Of a stretch of 64,000 nucleotides of DNA, positions 32,223 to 40,861 are shown in pieces. The DNA comes from Mesorhizobium sp. Z1-4. GTDB taxonomy: Bacteria > Pseudomonadota > Alphaproteobacteria > Rhizobiales > Rhizobiaceae. A model generated the notes under the pieces. It did not search any database. It saw only the letters and a program-made list of their open reading frames with translations, and was not told the DNA's origin. The first letter of the stretch is position 1, and every line of letters starts with the position of its first letter. The position numbers and the translations under genes are program-made. The stretch spans positions 310,001 through 374,000 of the forward strand of contig NZ_RCIO01000001.1 of the NCBI RefSeq assembly GCF_004000235.1, read 5' to 3'.

Positions 32223-32990
32223 ATGAGCGCCTTGCTATCCATGCGCGGGCTGCTGGTTCCAGCGTTGCTGCTCCTCGGGGCAGAAGTGCTGGTCAACGCC
32301 GCCGATTTGTCCAGCAACAACATTGCGCCGCCGTCCGCCGCGTTTGCCGCGCTGCTGCGCATCATGCTCGACGGAACTCTGTTCGTGTCGACTGGCCAGA
32401 CGCTACTTGCAACCGCGATGGGGCTGGCAGTTGGCGGAAGCCTCGGATTGGTTGCCGGTATTCTGCTTGGTCTTTCCAGGACCGCCTCGCGGCTGATGAC
32501 GGTGTCGCTGGAGTTCTTCCGGCCTGTTCCGGCTGTAGCGCTGATCCCGATCTCAATGCTGGTGTTCGGCTTCGGCTACGCGATGGAAGTCGCGGTGGTC
32601 GCCTTCGCTGCCTTCTGGCCAATGCTGATCTATTGCAAGGGCGCCATCGAGGCGGTTGAGCCGCAATTGCTCGAAGTCGCGCAAATGCTCAGGCTTTCCT
32701 ATTTCGATACGGTGCGCAAAATCGTGCTTCCGGCGGCCTTGCCGCGTATTTTCGTGGCGTTGCGCACTGCAACCGGCATTGCGCTGATCCTGGGCGTTAC
32801 GACCGAAATCCTCTCCAACCCCCAGGGGCTCGGCTTTGCGGTCATGAGCGCGCAACAGTCACTGCATCCCGACAACATGATTGCCAACATCTTCTGGCTG
32901 GGCGTTCTTGGCGTGGTCGTCAATTCGGGCCTGTTGTGGCTGCAAAGCCGGCTGTTCGGCAACGCCGGCCGCCCGGGAGGTGGCCGGTGA
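32223..32990 (+). CDS. ABC importer permease 1, SsuC/TauC type
   Basis: Membrane subunit of 255 residues with about six hydrophobic segments; the EAA-type loop is LLEVAQMLRLSYFDTVRKIVLPAAL-like near residue 147. It begins immediately after the ATPase stop and ends overlapping the GTG of the second permease. Most SsuC-type importers use one permease gene as a homodimer; here two different permease genes follow each other, so the channel is probably a heterodimer. Confidence 0.88.
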   Translation: MSALLSMRGLLVPALLLLGAEVLVNAADLSSNNIAPPSAAFAALLRIMLDGTLFVSTGQTLLATAMGLAVGGSLGLVAGILLGLSRTASRLMTVSLEFFRPVPAVALIPISMLVFGFGYAMEVAVVAFAAFWPMLIYCKGAIEAVEPQLLEVAQMLRLSYFDTVRKIVLPAALPRIFVALRTATGIALILGVTTEILSNPQGLGFAVMSAQQSLHPDNMIANIFWLGVLGVVVNSGLLWLQSRLFGNAGRPGGGR

Positions 32991-33757
32991 AGCGTGCATC
33001 GAACTTTCTCTGGTTCCTCGGTTCAGTCGGTGTCTTCGCGCTGCTGCTCTTTGGATGGCACCTGATCGCACAGTCAGGGATGGTTTCGCGCGTTTATCTT
33101 GCGCCGCCCGACAAGGCATTCGCCGCGATCACAAACGGATTTACGGGACCAAACGGACTCGGCAGCTCGATGTGGGCCACCGTCCAGCGCATGCTGTATG
33201 GCTGGGTTCTGGCTTCGATGGTCGGCATCGTGCTCGGGTCGATCATCGGCATATCGGCGATTGCGCGCATCTACCTCCAGCCGATGCTTGAGTTCCTGCG
33301 GCCGCTTCCCGCGTCGGCAATCGTGCCGCTGGCCATTGCGTTCTTCGGCCTCAGCGAAAGCATGGTGCTGTTCGTTATCGCGTTCGGCTCGTTCTGGCCG
33401 GTCCTGCTCGCGGCCGTGCAGGGCGTCTCGTCAGTCGAACCGCGGCTGTACGAGGTGGCGCGCGCCCTCAACATGTCTCGGCGCGAAACCATCTGGAAGA
33501 TCGCGTTGCCAAACGCGCTGCCTGATATCTTTGCCGGCATGCGTATCGGGTTGGCTGTCGCGCTGGTACTGACAGTCGTCGGTGAATTCGTCGGCGGTCA
33601 GAATGGGCTGGGCCTGGAGATCCTGCGGGCATCCCGCCAATTTCAGGCACCCAGGATGTTCGGCGGCGTGATCCTGCTCGGCGTCATCGGCTACAGCTGC
33701 GCCGTGATCATCAGCAACGTTGAAAGGTACCTGATGCGGTGGCGCGCCAGCCGCTAA
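32987..33757 (+). CDS. ABC importer permease 2, SsuC/TauC type
   Basis: Second permease of 256 residues, with about six membrane segments and the loop LYEVARALNMSRRETIWKIALPNAL-like near residue 160. GTG 32987 overlaps the preceding stop (GTGA), which sets the start. It pairs with permease 1. The gene converges with a TetR gene whose stop lies 22 bases away; no terminator is visible in that gap. Confidence 0.88.
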   Translation: MKRASNFLWFLGSVGVFALLLFGWHLIAQSGMVSRVYLAPPDKAFAAITNGFTGPNGLGSSMWATVQRMLYGWVLASMVGIVLGSIIGISAIARIYLQPMLEFLRPLPASAIVPLAIAFFGLSESMVLFVIAFGSFWPVLLAAVQGVSSVEPRLYEVARALNMSRRETIWKIALPNALPDIFAGMRIGLAVALVLTVVGEFVGGQNGLGLEILRASRQFQAPRMFGGVILLGVIGYSCAVIISNVERYLMRWRASR

Positions 33758-33779
33758 CGAAGTGGAGGCGCGCACGGAC

Positions 33780-34409
33780 CTAGCCGCGGCGCAGGCCGGC
33801 CAGAAGGTTTTCCATCATTGCATCCAGAAGCACCTGATCCGACAGGTTTTCGGGCCGCTCCTGAGCCGACGGAAAGTCCACCAGCAGCGATGACAGGCCG
33901 TGGGCCGCAGACCAAACGACCCACGTCGCCGTATTGCCGTCCTTCTCGACGCCGACGTGTTCCAGATAGGCCTGCACTTCGGTCTTTAGTGCGCGAAACG
34001 AGCGCAGCCCGGCTTTCTTGAGGTCGGGATAGTTTTCACGCGGTGCAATGAGGGGGCCGAACATCAGATTGAAGATGGCAGGTTTCTCGATTGCGAACCC
34101 GACATAAGCCTCAACATAGATCCTGAGTCTTTTCTCCGGCGATGTCTGGCCTTCGACCAGGCGCTCGCGGCGCGATATCAACTCTTCGAAGCCGCAGATC
34201 GCGACTGCGGCAAGCAAAGCCGATTTGTCCTTGAAATGGTGCAGGGCGGCCGGCCCCGATACTCCGGCCCTGCGCGCGGCCTCGCGCAATGAGGTCTTTG
34301 TAGGTCCGAGCTCGGTGATCGCATCGGTCGCAACGGTGATGAGCGTCCTGCGCAGGTCGCCGTGGTGATATGTTTCGCGCACGGGATATGTAGTGGTTGT
34401 CTCGGCCAT
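33780..34409 (-). CDS. TetR-family regulator with a WHG-type C-terminal domain
   Basis: TetR-type regulator of 209 residues. DNA-binding domain at residues about 15-62 (SLREAARRAGVSGPAALHHFKDKSAL); the C-terminal domain contains VVWSAAHGLSSLLVDF, the hallmark of the TetR WHG subgroup. An inverted repeat (GCTnTAC-N6-GTAnAGC) begins two bases upstream of the start codon, suggesting autoregulation. The gene is convergent with the ABC permease and is divergent, across 523 bases, from the flavin monooxygenase gene. Its motif does not resemble the shared TCTTAACA element, so it may not be the regulator of the CoA-ligase module. Confidence 0.86.
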   Translation of the reverse strand: MAETTTTYPVRETYHHGDLRRTLITVATDAITELGPTKTSLREAARRAGVSGPAALHHFKDKSALLAAVAICGFEELISRRERLVEGQTSPEKRLRIYVEAYVGFAIEKPAIFNLMFGPLIAPRENYPDLKKAGLRSFRALKTEVQAYLEHVGVEKDGNTATWVVWSAAHGLSSLLVDFPSAQERPENLSDQVLLDAMMENLLAGLRRG

Positions 34410-34411
34410 GA

Positions 34412-34431
34412 GCTGTACCGTTGAGTATAGC
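34412..34431. promoter_or_regulatory. Inverted repeat directly upstream of the TetR gene
   Basis: GCTGTAC at 34412-34418 and GTATAGC at 34425-34431 form an inverted repeat with one mismatch and a six-base spacer. It starts three bases from the TetR start codon on the opposite strand, where an autoregulatory operator would block transcription or initiation. Confidence 0.55.
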
Positions 34432-34890
34432 GTCTTTTCGGTCGAAGCGGCGCATCTGGCAAGCTGTTAACACGGAATTCGCGAGCAGATGCTCGACGGG
34501 CCTCTGTCGCCGTCCATGCTCAACCCGAGACCTGTACCGGACAGCATTTCGAACCAGCTCAGTTCCGGCCCGTTATTCTGCTGGCCGCGGTGAACCCGGG
34601 CAGATACATCTCAGCTCGATTGGCCCGCCGTCGAGTCCGAACAGTCTCGGTATGAGCGTCGCCACGCGCCGGAAGCCGAGATCGCGGCATCGCCACGCGT
34701 CTCGGTTCCTCCGGCCGCCTGCGTCTGCGCGTCAGCCGCAGGGATTGTCCCGCCAGGCCGATCGCTAACGGCTCACCGCGGACGGTGCGCTGCACCAGCC
34801 CCATCCACCCTTGATTTCCAAGGTTGTCCACATCTGCCGGCTTCCAGTCGAAGCAACGGCCGGACGAGCTTGACGATTGTCATGCCCGAA

Positions 34891-34912
34891 TGTATACAGT
34901 GCACAGAATACA
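34891..34912. promoter_or_regulatory. Palindromic operator before the flavin monooxygenase operon (GntR type)
   Basis: A 22-base palindrome with nine of eleven pairs matched: outer half-sites TGTATnC and GnATACA around the core GTGCAC. It lies 20 bases before the start codon at 34933. TGTATACA-like half-sites are typical of FCD-class GntR repressors, and such a gene (43142) lies in this cluster. The nine bases ATGTATACA recur at 43029-43037, 105 bases before that regulator gene. Confidence 0.6.
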
Positions 34913-34932
34913 GAACCTAAGGACCCCCGAGA

Positions 34933-36186
34933 ATGGATTTTGCACTCAACTCCGAACAACGCGAATGGATAGCCAAGGCGAGCGCACTCAAGCCTTTGCT
35001 TGCAGCAAACGCGGATCGATACGACGCCGAAGCCGCGTTTCCGGCAGACAATTTCGTGGAGATGAAGAAACAGAAGTTCCATCATCTCATGGTCCCCAAG
35101 GAGTATGGCGGCCTTAATCCGCAGCCCAAGGGCAGCCTTGGAATGGCGCAGTTCGCCGTTGCGGAAGAGCTTGCGCGCATCTGCCCGACCACGGCATGGA
35201 ATCTGCTGATCCACTTTCACCAGGTAGGCCTTGTGTGCCGCATGGGCAGCGAGGAACAGAAGCAGCGGTTCCTCGGCCAGATCGTGAATGAAGACGCGTT
35301 GATGGGCTCGCTCGGCAGCGAAGTGAACCCGCGTCAGATCAAAGCCGACAATGTTGCAACCAAGCTGACTTTCGATTCCCTCTTCGAACCGGTCGAAGGC
35401 GGGTTCAAGGCATCGGGCGAAAAGCACTTCTGCTCAATGGCGCCCGCAGCAGACCTGCTGGCGTTCTGGGCACTCGCTCCGGGCGCCCGCACCAACGGCG
35501 AAGGGCTGACGATTTCGATCGTCCCCAAGACGTCGCCCGGCCTGACTTTCGAAGACAGCTGGAGCGACGCAATAGGGTTGCGCGGCACGGTGAGCTGGAC
35601 CGCCAAACTCGACAATGTGTTCATCCCCTGGAAGAACGTCATGGGCGAGCCCGGAGACTTCGTCCAGAAAGATCCCTACACGTATGAATGCTCGCATGCC
35701 GCTCACCTGGTCGGCACAACGCAAGGCATTATCGACTATCTGGTCGAGTTCATCGGCGGACGCGATTATCTGGCGAAAGACCCGGTGCTGATGTATGCTC
35801 TGGCGGAGATCGACAGCGGCATCCAGGCAGCGCGCGCTTCCTACCGGTACGCGGTCTGGCTCTGGGATGAAGCGCGCTACGATGAAGCCATGCTCGGCTC
35901 CTATCGCGCCCTGCACACGGCCAAGAAGGTAGCAGGTCACGCAGCCGAGAAGGCTTTCGAGATCGTCGGCGCCCGTTCGTTGTTCACCTATCTTCCGATC
36001 GAGCGTTTCTGGCGTGAAGCCAAAGCAAGCACGCTGCATACGCGCGACACGCAGCTGATGGCTCAGCTTGCACAAGGCGTACTGGCCGGCGGACGGCAGT
36101 TCTCGAAGACCAAATATGGCGAGCAGCTGGACACGCCCAAGACGTGGGCCGACTTCGGCTTCACCCCGGAGCGGGAGCCAGCCTGA
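34933..36186 (+). CDS. Acyl-CoA-dehydrogenase-fold flavin monooxygenase
   Basis: A 417-residue protein of acyl-CoA dehydrogenase fold: N-terminal helical domain (to about residue 115), central beta barrel (MGSLGSEVNP, GFKASGEKHFCSMA, about 120-240) and C-terminal helical bundle ending with IERFWREAKASTLH. The canonical catalytic Glu region of true acyl-CoA dehydrogenases is not evident, and the pattern (WNLLIHFHQVGL, SGEKHFCS) is that of the DszC/HpaB-like group that uses reduced FMN or FAD and oxygen. A stand-alone flavin reductase gene (40351) is in the same run of genes and is the natural partner. It is the first gene of the cluster. It would oxygenate the imported compound; ring, sulfur or N-hydroxylation are all known for the group. 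Confidence 0.8.
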   Translation: MDFALNSEQREWIAKASALKPLLAANADRYDAEAAFPADNFVEMKKQKFHHLMVPKEYGGLNPQPKGSLGMAQFAVAEELARICPTTAWNLLIHFHQVGLVCRMGSEEQKQRFLGQIVNEDALMGSLGSEVNPRQIKADNVATKLTFDSLFEPVEGGFKASGEKHFCSMAPAADLLAFWALAPGARTNGEGLTISIVPKTSPGLTFEDSWSDAIGLRGTVSWTAKLDNVFIPWKNVMGEPGDFVQKDPYTYECSHAAHLVGTTQGIIDYLVEFIGGRDYLAKDPVLMYALAEIDSGIQAARASYRYAVWLWDEARYDEAMLGSYRALHTAKKVAGHAAEKAFEIVGARSLFTYLPIERFWREAKASTLHTRDTQLMAQLAQGVLAGGRQFSKTKYGEQLDTPKTWADFGFTPEREPA

Positions 36187-36285
36187 ACGAACGCGTTCGC
36201 GAACCGTGCGCCGGCGGCGCTGGCGCAACAAGTAGTGGCGAATTCGTAACGTGCACCGAAACGCTTCGGAGGAAGGCGGTGCACG

Positions 36286-36296
36286 CCCCCCCCCCC
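36286..36296 (+). repeat. Poly(C) tract of 11 bases
   Basis: An uninterrupted run of 11 C in the 137-base gap between the monooxygenase stop and the binding-protein start, 27 bases before that ATG. It is the longest homopolymer noticed in the window. Such tracts slip during replication; outside a coding frame this could alter promoter or leader spacing. A sequencing length error is also possible. Confidence 0.85.
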
Positions 36297-36323
36297 ACCT
36301 CAAAAACGTTGAAGGGAACTGAC

Positions 36324-37400
36324 ATGAAAGCTGACAAAAGCCACCGCGGCCGAGGCATATCGCGCCGATCGTTCATGACGCATACGGCCGTCGGCGCAGC
36401 GGCGCTGGCAATGCCGAATATCGTACGGGCCCAGACCGGCGGTCGTGTGCTCGTGCGCACGTCGGGCGGCTCCTATCAGGAGGCTCTTCAGCAGGGGACG
36501 TGGAACGAGTTCACCAAGATCACCGGCATCGAAGTTATCGGCGTTCCCGCGAATACGGGCAAGCTGCTGACGATGGCCGAAGCGGGGTCGCAGGAGCTCG
36601 ACATCGTTGAAGCCAATGCGATCGCCATGCTCACCCTTCAGGACCGGGGCGTCCTTGAGGAGATCGACTACTCGCGGTTCGAATACACCGACGTCAACGA
36701 CGTGAGCACGGTCGAACCAACCTATCTCAGCTACTGCGCGTTCGCGGAAGCGATCTGCTACAATACCGAAGCGTTTCCCGACGGCGGGCCGGCAAACTGG
36801 GCGGACGTCTGGGACGTCGAGAATTTCCCGGGCCGCCGCATGCTTCAGGACGCCAAGGCGATCTCTCCCAACCTCGAGTTCGCTCTCCTGGCGGCAGGCG
36901 TCAGCAAGGAAGAACTCTATCCGCTCGACGTCGACCGTGCATTCGACATGCTGCGGCAGATCCGTCCGCATGTCATCAAGTTCTTCGACAGCGGGGCGCT
37001 CGGCGCATCGCTGCTGGCTGAACGGACGGCGGTTCTCGGCGCGCTGTGGACCAACCGTGTCGAAGCGCTGCGGAAGGAAGGCGCCCCTGTTGCAATCGAA
37101 TGGAACCAGGCGATGCGCGTGACCGAATACACCGGCATCCTGAAAGGTTCGCCCAACTACGACAACGCGATGCGTCTCATCGATTATTCTTCGAGCCCGA
37201 AGGCGCAGGCATTGTCGCTGCCGCAGATCGGCCTCAGCCCGGAAAACATCCGCGCATTCGACCATATTGCGCCTGAGGTGGCCGCCATTCTTCCGACCAG
37301 CCCCGTGCTCAAGGACAAGGGGTTCGAACAAAGCGCAGCCTGGTGGATCGCAAACCGCGACGATATCGCTCGGCGTTGGGAAGAATTCCTGCTCGAGTAG
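36324..37400 (+). CDS. ABC importer substrate-binding protein, polyamine/opine type
   Basis: Periplasmic binding protein of 358 residues with a twin-arginine signal (GISRRSFMTHTAVGAAALA, residues 11-29) and cleavage after VRA near residue 38. The mature part shows RTSGGSYQEALQQGTW, a class of PotD-like receptors common in rhizobia, and EFALLAAGVSKEELYPLD and AWWIANRDDIARRWEEFL near the end. ATG 36324 has GAAGGGA upstream. The same type recurs in this window at 60402, with similar phrases (EFALLAEGVDAKEVY, RWQEWLLD), so the two receptors are related. Ligand unknown. Confidence 0.87.
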   Translation: MKADKSHRGRGISRRSFMTHTAVGAAALAMPNIVRAQTGGRVLVRTSGGSYQEALQQGTWNEFTKITGIEVIGVPANTGKLLTMAEAGSQELDIVEANAIAMLTLQDRGVLEEIDYSRFEYTDVNDVSTVEPTYLSYCAFAEAICYNTEAFPDGGPANWADVWDVENFPGRRMLQDAKAISPNLEFALLAAGVSKEELYPLDVDRAFDMLRQIRPHVIKFFDSGALGASLLAERTAVLGALWTNRVEALRKEGAPVAIEWNQAMRVTEYTGILKGSPNYDNAMRLIDYSSSPKAQALSLPQIGLSPENIRAFDHIAPEVAAILPTSPVLKDKGFEQSAAWWIANRDDIARRWEEFLLE

Positions 37401-37503
37401 TCTTCCTTCCGGGTCTAAGCCCGATCCGCGCAACTTATGAAAACATCAGGCATTGGAACCGGCGCACCCCCCAATCTGCGCCGGTTCCGGTGGAAGGAAC
37501 ACG

Positions 37504-38628
37504 ATGAAGGCATCAGCGGGAAACTCAATCGTTCTCGACAATCTATGGAAGACCTACGGCAGTTTTGTAGCTGTCGGCGGCGTCTCGCTCTCGATCGAGG
37601 CAGGGAAATTCTGCACGATCCTTGGCCCAAGCGGTTCCGGCAAAACCACTGTCCTGATGATGCTGGCGGGATTTTCCGAACCCCTGCGCGGCAACATTCT
37701 GATCGACGGCAATGATGTAACGCGTCTGCCGCCGCAAAAACGCAACCTCGGCGTGGTGTTTCAGAACTACGCGCTTTTCCCGCACATGACTGTCCTCGGC
37801 AACGTCGCTTTCCCGCTCAAGATGCGTGGCATGAATGCGGCGGAAATCAATCTGAAATGCCGCCAGATGCTCGATGTCGTCGAGCTCGGCGATTTTGCCG
37901 GGCGCTATCCGGGCGAGCTTTCCGGCGGCCAGCAGCAGCGCGTCGCACTGGCTCGGGCACTGGTGTTCGAGCCGCGCGTACTGCTCATGGACGAGCCGCT
38001 GGGTGCACTCGACAAGAGACTGCGCGCTGCACTTCAGGTCGAACTGAAAGAACTGCAGCGCCGCATGAACGTGACGGTTGTCTACGTCACGCACGACCAG
38101 GAAGAAGCCCTGACCATGGCTGACCAGGTGGTCATCATGAACCACGGCAAAATAGAACAATTCGGAACCGCTGACGACCTCTACGACCGGCCGACAACCG
38201 AGTTCGTAGCCGGTTTCATGGGCGATACGAACCTCATCGAAGGCGTGGTCACCGCCAAAGGCAATGACGGCGTGTTGCGCGTCGAACATCCGACCGGCCG
38301 CACCATTCTTGCGCAGAACAATGCCAGTTCCGTCGGTGATTCAGTTTCGGTTTCGCTGCGTCCGGAATGCCTCGCCCTCGAAGCCCGCAAAGACAGTCCC
38401 ACCGAAGAAGCCAACGGCTGGAACGGCCGTATCGTCAACGCGGTCTCCCTGGGCGATGCGATGAGATACACAATCGTCGTCGGCGAGAACCGGCCGTCGC
38501 TGCAAATTCAGTTGCAGGCCAAACTCGGCCGGCGCGGCGCACATGGGCACCGGTTTTATCCAGCCGACGAAGTGCGCTTGAGCTGGAACGCCAATGATGC
38601 GCGCGTGCTGCCGCGCGGCAAGAGGTGA
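37504..38628 (+). CDS. ABC importer ATPase, PotA type
   Basis: ATPase of 374 residues with Walker A GPSGSGKTT near residue 43, FQNYALFPHMTV in the Q-loop, signature LSGGQQQR near 140, Walker B VLLMDEPLGALD near 160, switch His in VTHDQEEA near 195, and a TOBE domain from about residue 245. ATG 37504 has GGAAGGAA upstream and is preferred to an ATG 51 bases earlier. It lies 103 bases after the binding-protein gene and is followed within 4 bases by the first permease. Confidence 0.9.
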   Translation: MKASAGNSIVLDNLWKTYGSFVAVGGVSLSIEAGKFCTILGPSGSGKTTVLMMLAGFSEPLRGNILIDGNDVTRLPPQKRNLGVVFQNYALFPHMTVLGNVAFPLKMRGMNAAEINLKCRQMLDVVELGDFAGRYPGELSGGQQQRVALARALVFEPRVLLMDEPLGALDKRLRAALQVELKELQRRMNVTVVYVTHDQEEALTMADQVVIMNHGKIEQFGTADDLYDRPTTEFVAGFMGDTNLIEGVVTAKGNDGVLRVEHPTGRTILAQNNASSVGDSVSVSLRPECLALEARKDSPTEEANGWNGRIVNAVSLGDAMRYTIVVGENRPSLQIQLQAKLGRRGAHGHRFYPADEVRLSWNANDARVLPRGKR

Positions 38629-38632
38629 GACG

Positions 38633-39520
38633 GTGAGCGCGCCCTCCCCCAACACCGAGGCGGCAATCGGCGGAACTCGCCGCAAGTGGACGCCCAGGAT
38701 CACCTCGCTCTGGCTTCTCGTCCCGGCACTTGGGTTTCTGGCCGTCTTCTTCGCCTATCCGCTTGCATCTATTGTCCTGCGCTCGTTCGACGGAGGTGCT
38801 TCCGGGCTCACGCTGGAACACTATTCGACCTTCTTCACCGTCCCGGTCTATCCGCGCATCCTGTGGCAAACGATCGAGATTTCTCTGCTGACGACCATCC
38901 TGTGCGTCCTGGTTGGCTATCCGCTCGCTTACGTGATGGCGAACAGTTCGCCCGCGGTGCGCAACGTGATGCTGCTCATGGTCATGCTGCCGTTCATGAC
39001 CAGCGTACTTGTGCGCACATATGGCTGGATGGTGATCCTGAGGCCGACGGGGCTGTTGAACCACGTAGCGCAGCTGTTCGGCCTGCCGGCCGTCGAGCTG
39101 CTCTACAACCGGCCGGGCATGCTGATCGGCCTCGTCTACACGATGACGCCCTACGTCGTACTCACGCTCTACAGCGTCATGCGGGGTATCGACGGGCGGC
39201 TGGTGGCGGTGGCACGCAGCCTCGGAGCCAGCGGGTGGTCGGCTTTCTGGCGCATCTATTTTCCTCTTAGCCTGCCTGGCGTAGCCGGGGCATCGCTGCT
39301 CGTCTTCATTCTATCGAGCGGCTTCTACATCACCCCGCGTCTGATGGGCGGCGACAGGGATCAGCTGCTGGCATCGATCATTGCCTATCAGGTCGATGTG
39401 CTCCTGAACTTCGAATTCGCATCTGCAATCGCAGTCATATTGCTGGCGATTACGCTGGTCTGCTTCGGCATCTATGCGCGCGCAGTCGGGCTCAAGCAGC
39501 TTCTCACGAGCAGGACCTGA
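38633..39520 (+). CDS. ABC importer permease, PotB type
   Basis: Permease of 295 residues with a polar N-terminal arm of about 25 residues and six membrane segments. The EAA-like loop reads LVAVARSLGASGWSAFWRIYFP near residue 195. GTG 38633 follows the ATPase stop by four bases with an AGAGGTGAG ribosome site. The next permease starts four bases after its stop. Confidence 0.88.
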   Translation: MSAPSPNTEAAIGGTRRKWTPRITSLWLLVPALGFLAVFFAYPLASIVLRSFDGGASGLTLEHYSTFFTVPVYPRILWQTIEISLLTTILCVLVGYPLAYVMANSSPAVRNVMLLMVMLPFMTSVLVRTYGWMVILRPTGLLNHVAQLFGLPAVELLYNRPGMLIGLVYTMTPYVVLTLYSVMRGIDGRLVAVARSLGASGWSAFWRIYFPLSLPGVAGASLLVFILSSGFYITPRLMGGDRDQLLASIIAYQVDVLLNFEFASAIAVILLAITLVCFGIYARAVGLKQLLTSRT

Positions 39521-39524
39521 GCAG

Positions 39525-40358
39525 ATGTCGATCAACGCCTCCATAAAACCTAACCCGGCCGTACGCGTGTTGGCATGGTGCGCAATCGCCTTTCTGATCG
39601 CACCGATCCCGATCATCATCCTGGTGTCGTTTAGCTCGGCCCAGTACCTGACGTTCCCGCCGCCTGGCCTGTCCTTGCAATGGTACGAACGCTTTCTCGG
39701 CAGCAGCGAGTGGGTTCAGTCGATCTGGATCAGTCTGCAGGTTGCCGTCTTCTCCGCCATTCTGACGATGGTGCTGGCAACCATGGCGGCGATCCCGATG
39801 GTCAGGGCCGACTTCGGGCGCAAGTCGATCATCTATGCCATCCTGCTGGCACCGATGATCATCCCGGTCATCATCACCGCAATCGCGATGTATTTCGTGT
39901 TCGCGCAGGCAGGTCTCACCGGGACCGTTCTGGCAATCACCATCGGCCATACTATCGTGGTGCTGCCAATCGCCTTCGTGGTTCTCTCATCGACCCTGCA
40001 AGGCCTCGATCCCAGGCTTGAAAGGGCTGCGATCAGCCTCGGCGCAACGCCCCTGGTTGCATTCTACAAGATTACGCTGCCGCTGCTCGCGCCTGGCATT
40101 CTTACCGCCGGCCTGTTTGCGTTCCTTACGTCATTCGACGAACTGATCATCCCGCTTTTCCTTGGCGGCCCGACAACGCAGACCCTGGCCGTGCGCATCT
40201 GGAACAGCGTCGTCATGGAGATCGAACCAACCATTTCCGCTGTCGCGGTGTTCCTGATCGGGACGACTGTCCTCGTCATGGTTCTTGCCGCGCTGGTGTC
40301 ACGCGCGTTCCAGCGGAAAAGCTCAAGCAGTTCTCATCAGGAGGCTTCTCATGCGTGA
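39525..40358 (+). CDS. ABC importer permease, PotC type
   Basis: Second permease, 277 residues, with six membrane segments and the loop LERAAISLGATPLVAFYKITLP near residue 165. The C-terminus is a Ser/His-rich tail. Its last eight bases overlap the flavin reductase start, which ties the importer to the oxygenase system at the level of translation. Confidence 0.9.
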   Translation: MSINASIKPNPAVRVLAWCAIAFLIAPIPIIILVSFSSAQYLTFPPPGLSLQWYERFLGSSEWVQSIWISLQVAVFSAILTMVLATMAAIPMVRADFGRKSIIYAILLAPMIIPVIITAIAMYFVFAQAGLTGTVLAITIGHTIVVLPIAFVVLSSTLQGLDPRLERAAISLGATPLVAFYKITLPLLAPGILTAGLFAFLTSFDELIIPLFLGGPTTQTLAVRIWNSVVMEIEPTISAVAVFLIGTTVLVMVLAALVSRAFQRKSSSSSHQEASHA

Positions 40359-40860
40359 TCGTGTAAACGGCACTTCCCCCCAGCCTGTGCCGTCACAGCT
40401 TTTCCGTTCCGTCATGGGTTCGTTCCCGACAGGGGTCACCGTCATCACAACAGTCGCCGAAACCGGCGGGCCGGTTGGCATGACCGTGAACGCCATCACC
40501 TCGGTGTCGCTGGAGCCGCCGCAACTGCTTATCTGCCTGGCCAAGAGCCGCTACACCGCGTCGGCCATCCAGTCGTGCGGAAGGTTCGCCGTGAATTTTC
40601 TCAGCAACGACCAGAAAGAGGTCGCGGGCATCTTCGCCTCCAACGCGGAGCAGAAGTTCAGCACCGTCGGTTATCACGAGGGCGTCCTGGACCTGCCGCT
40701 TATCAATGGCAGCCTGGCGATCGCCGAGTGCGAGGTGTCCAACGTCATCGATGCTGGCGACCACCTGATCTTTATCGGCGAGGTGGTGAGCGGCAGAGCA
40801 ACCGACGGCATGCCGCTGGTGTTTTTCAGACGCAACTACGGGATCTGGAAGGCAGCTTGA
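40351..40860 (+). CDS. Flavin reductase (component of the two-component monooxygenase)
   Basis: NAD(P)H:flavin oxidoreductase of 169 residues with the FMN-binding split barrel. Typical blocks are present: LFRSVMGSFPTGVTVITT, GMTVNAITSVSLEPPQLLICL and FAVNFLSNDQKEVAGIFA. It supplies free reduced flavin, most likely to the acyl-CoA-dehydrogenase-fold monooxygenase encoded at 34933. ATG 40351 has CAGGAGG seven bases upstream. Coupled translation with the preceding permease and the M24 hydrolase gene starting one base after its stop place it firmly in the operon. Confidence 0.87.
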   Translation: MRDRVNGTSPQPVPSQLFRSVMGSFPTGVTVITTVAETGGPVGMTVNAITSVSLEPPQLLICLAKSRYTASAIQSCGRFAVNFLSNDQKEVAGIFASNAEQKFSTVGYHEGVLDLPLINGSLAIAECEVSNVIDAGDHLIFIGEVVSGRATDGMPLVFFRRNYGIWKAA

Positions 40861-40861
40861 G

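Larger units (their letters stand above)
34410..34932. other. Gene-free 523-base region between the TetR gene and the flavin monooxygenase gene
   Basis: No supported gene is seen here. A 90-codon minus-strand frame at 34559-34831 has Arg-rich, low-complexity composition and no ribosome site. The left end holds the TetR operator (34412-34431) and an eight-base palindrome TGTTAACA at 34465-34472; the right end holds the GntR-type palindrome at 34891-34912. The middle is GC-rich and could be decayed coding sequence. Confidence 0.5.

Noticed and set aside
34559-34831. 90-codon minus-strand frame in the gap before the flavin monooxygenase
   Set aside because: Arg-rich sequence without family likeness or ribosome site; probably chance in GC-rich DNA or decayed sequence.
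35434-36303. Minus-strand frame antisense to the flavin monooxygenase gene
   Set aside because: No recognisable domain, and it mirrors codon bias of the real gene.
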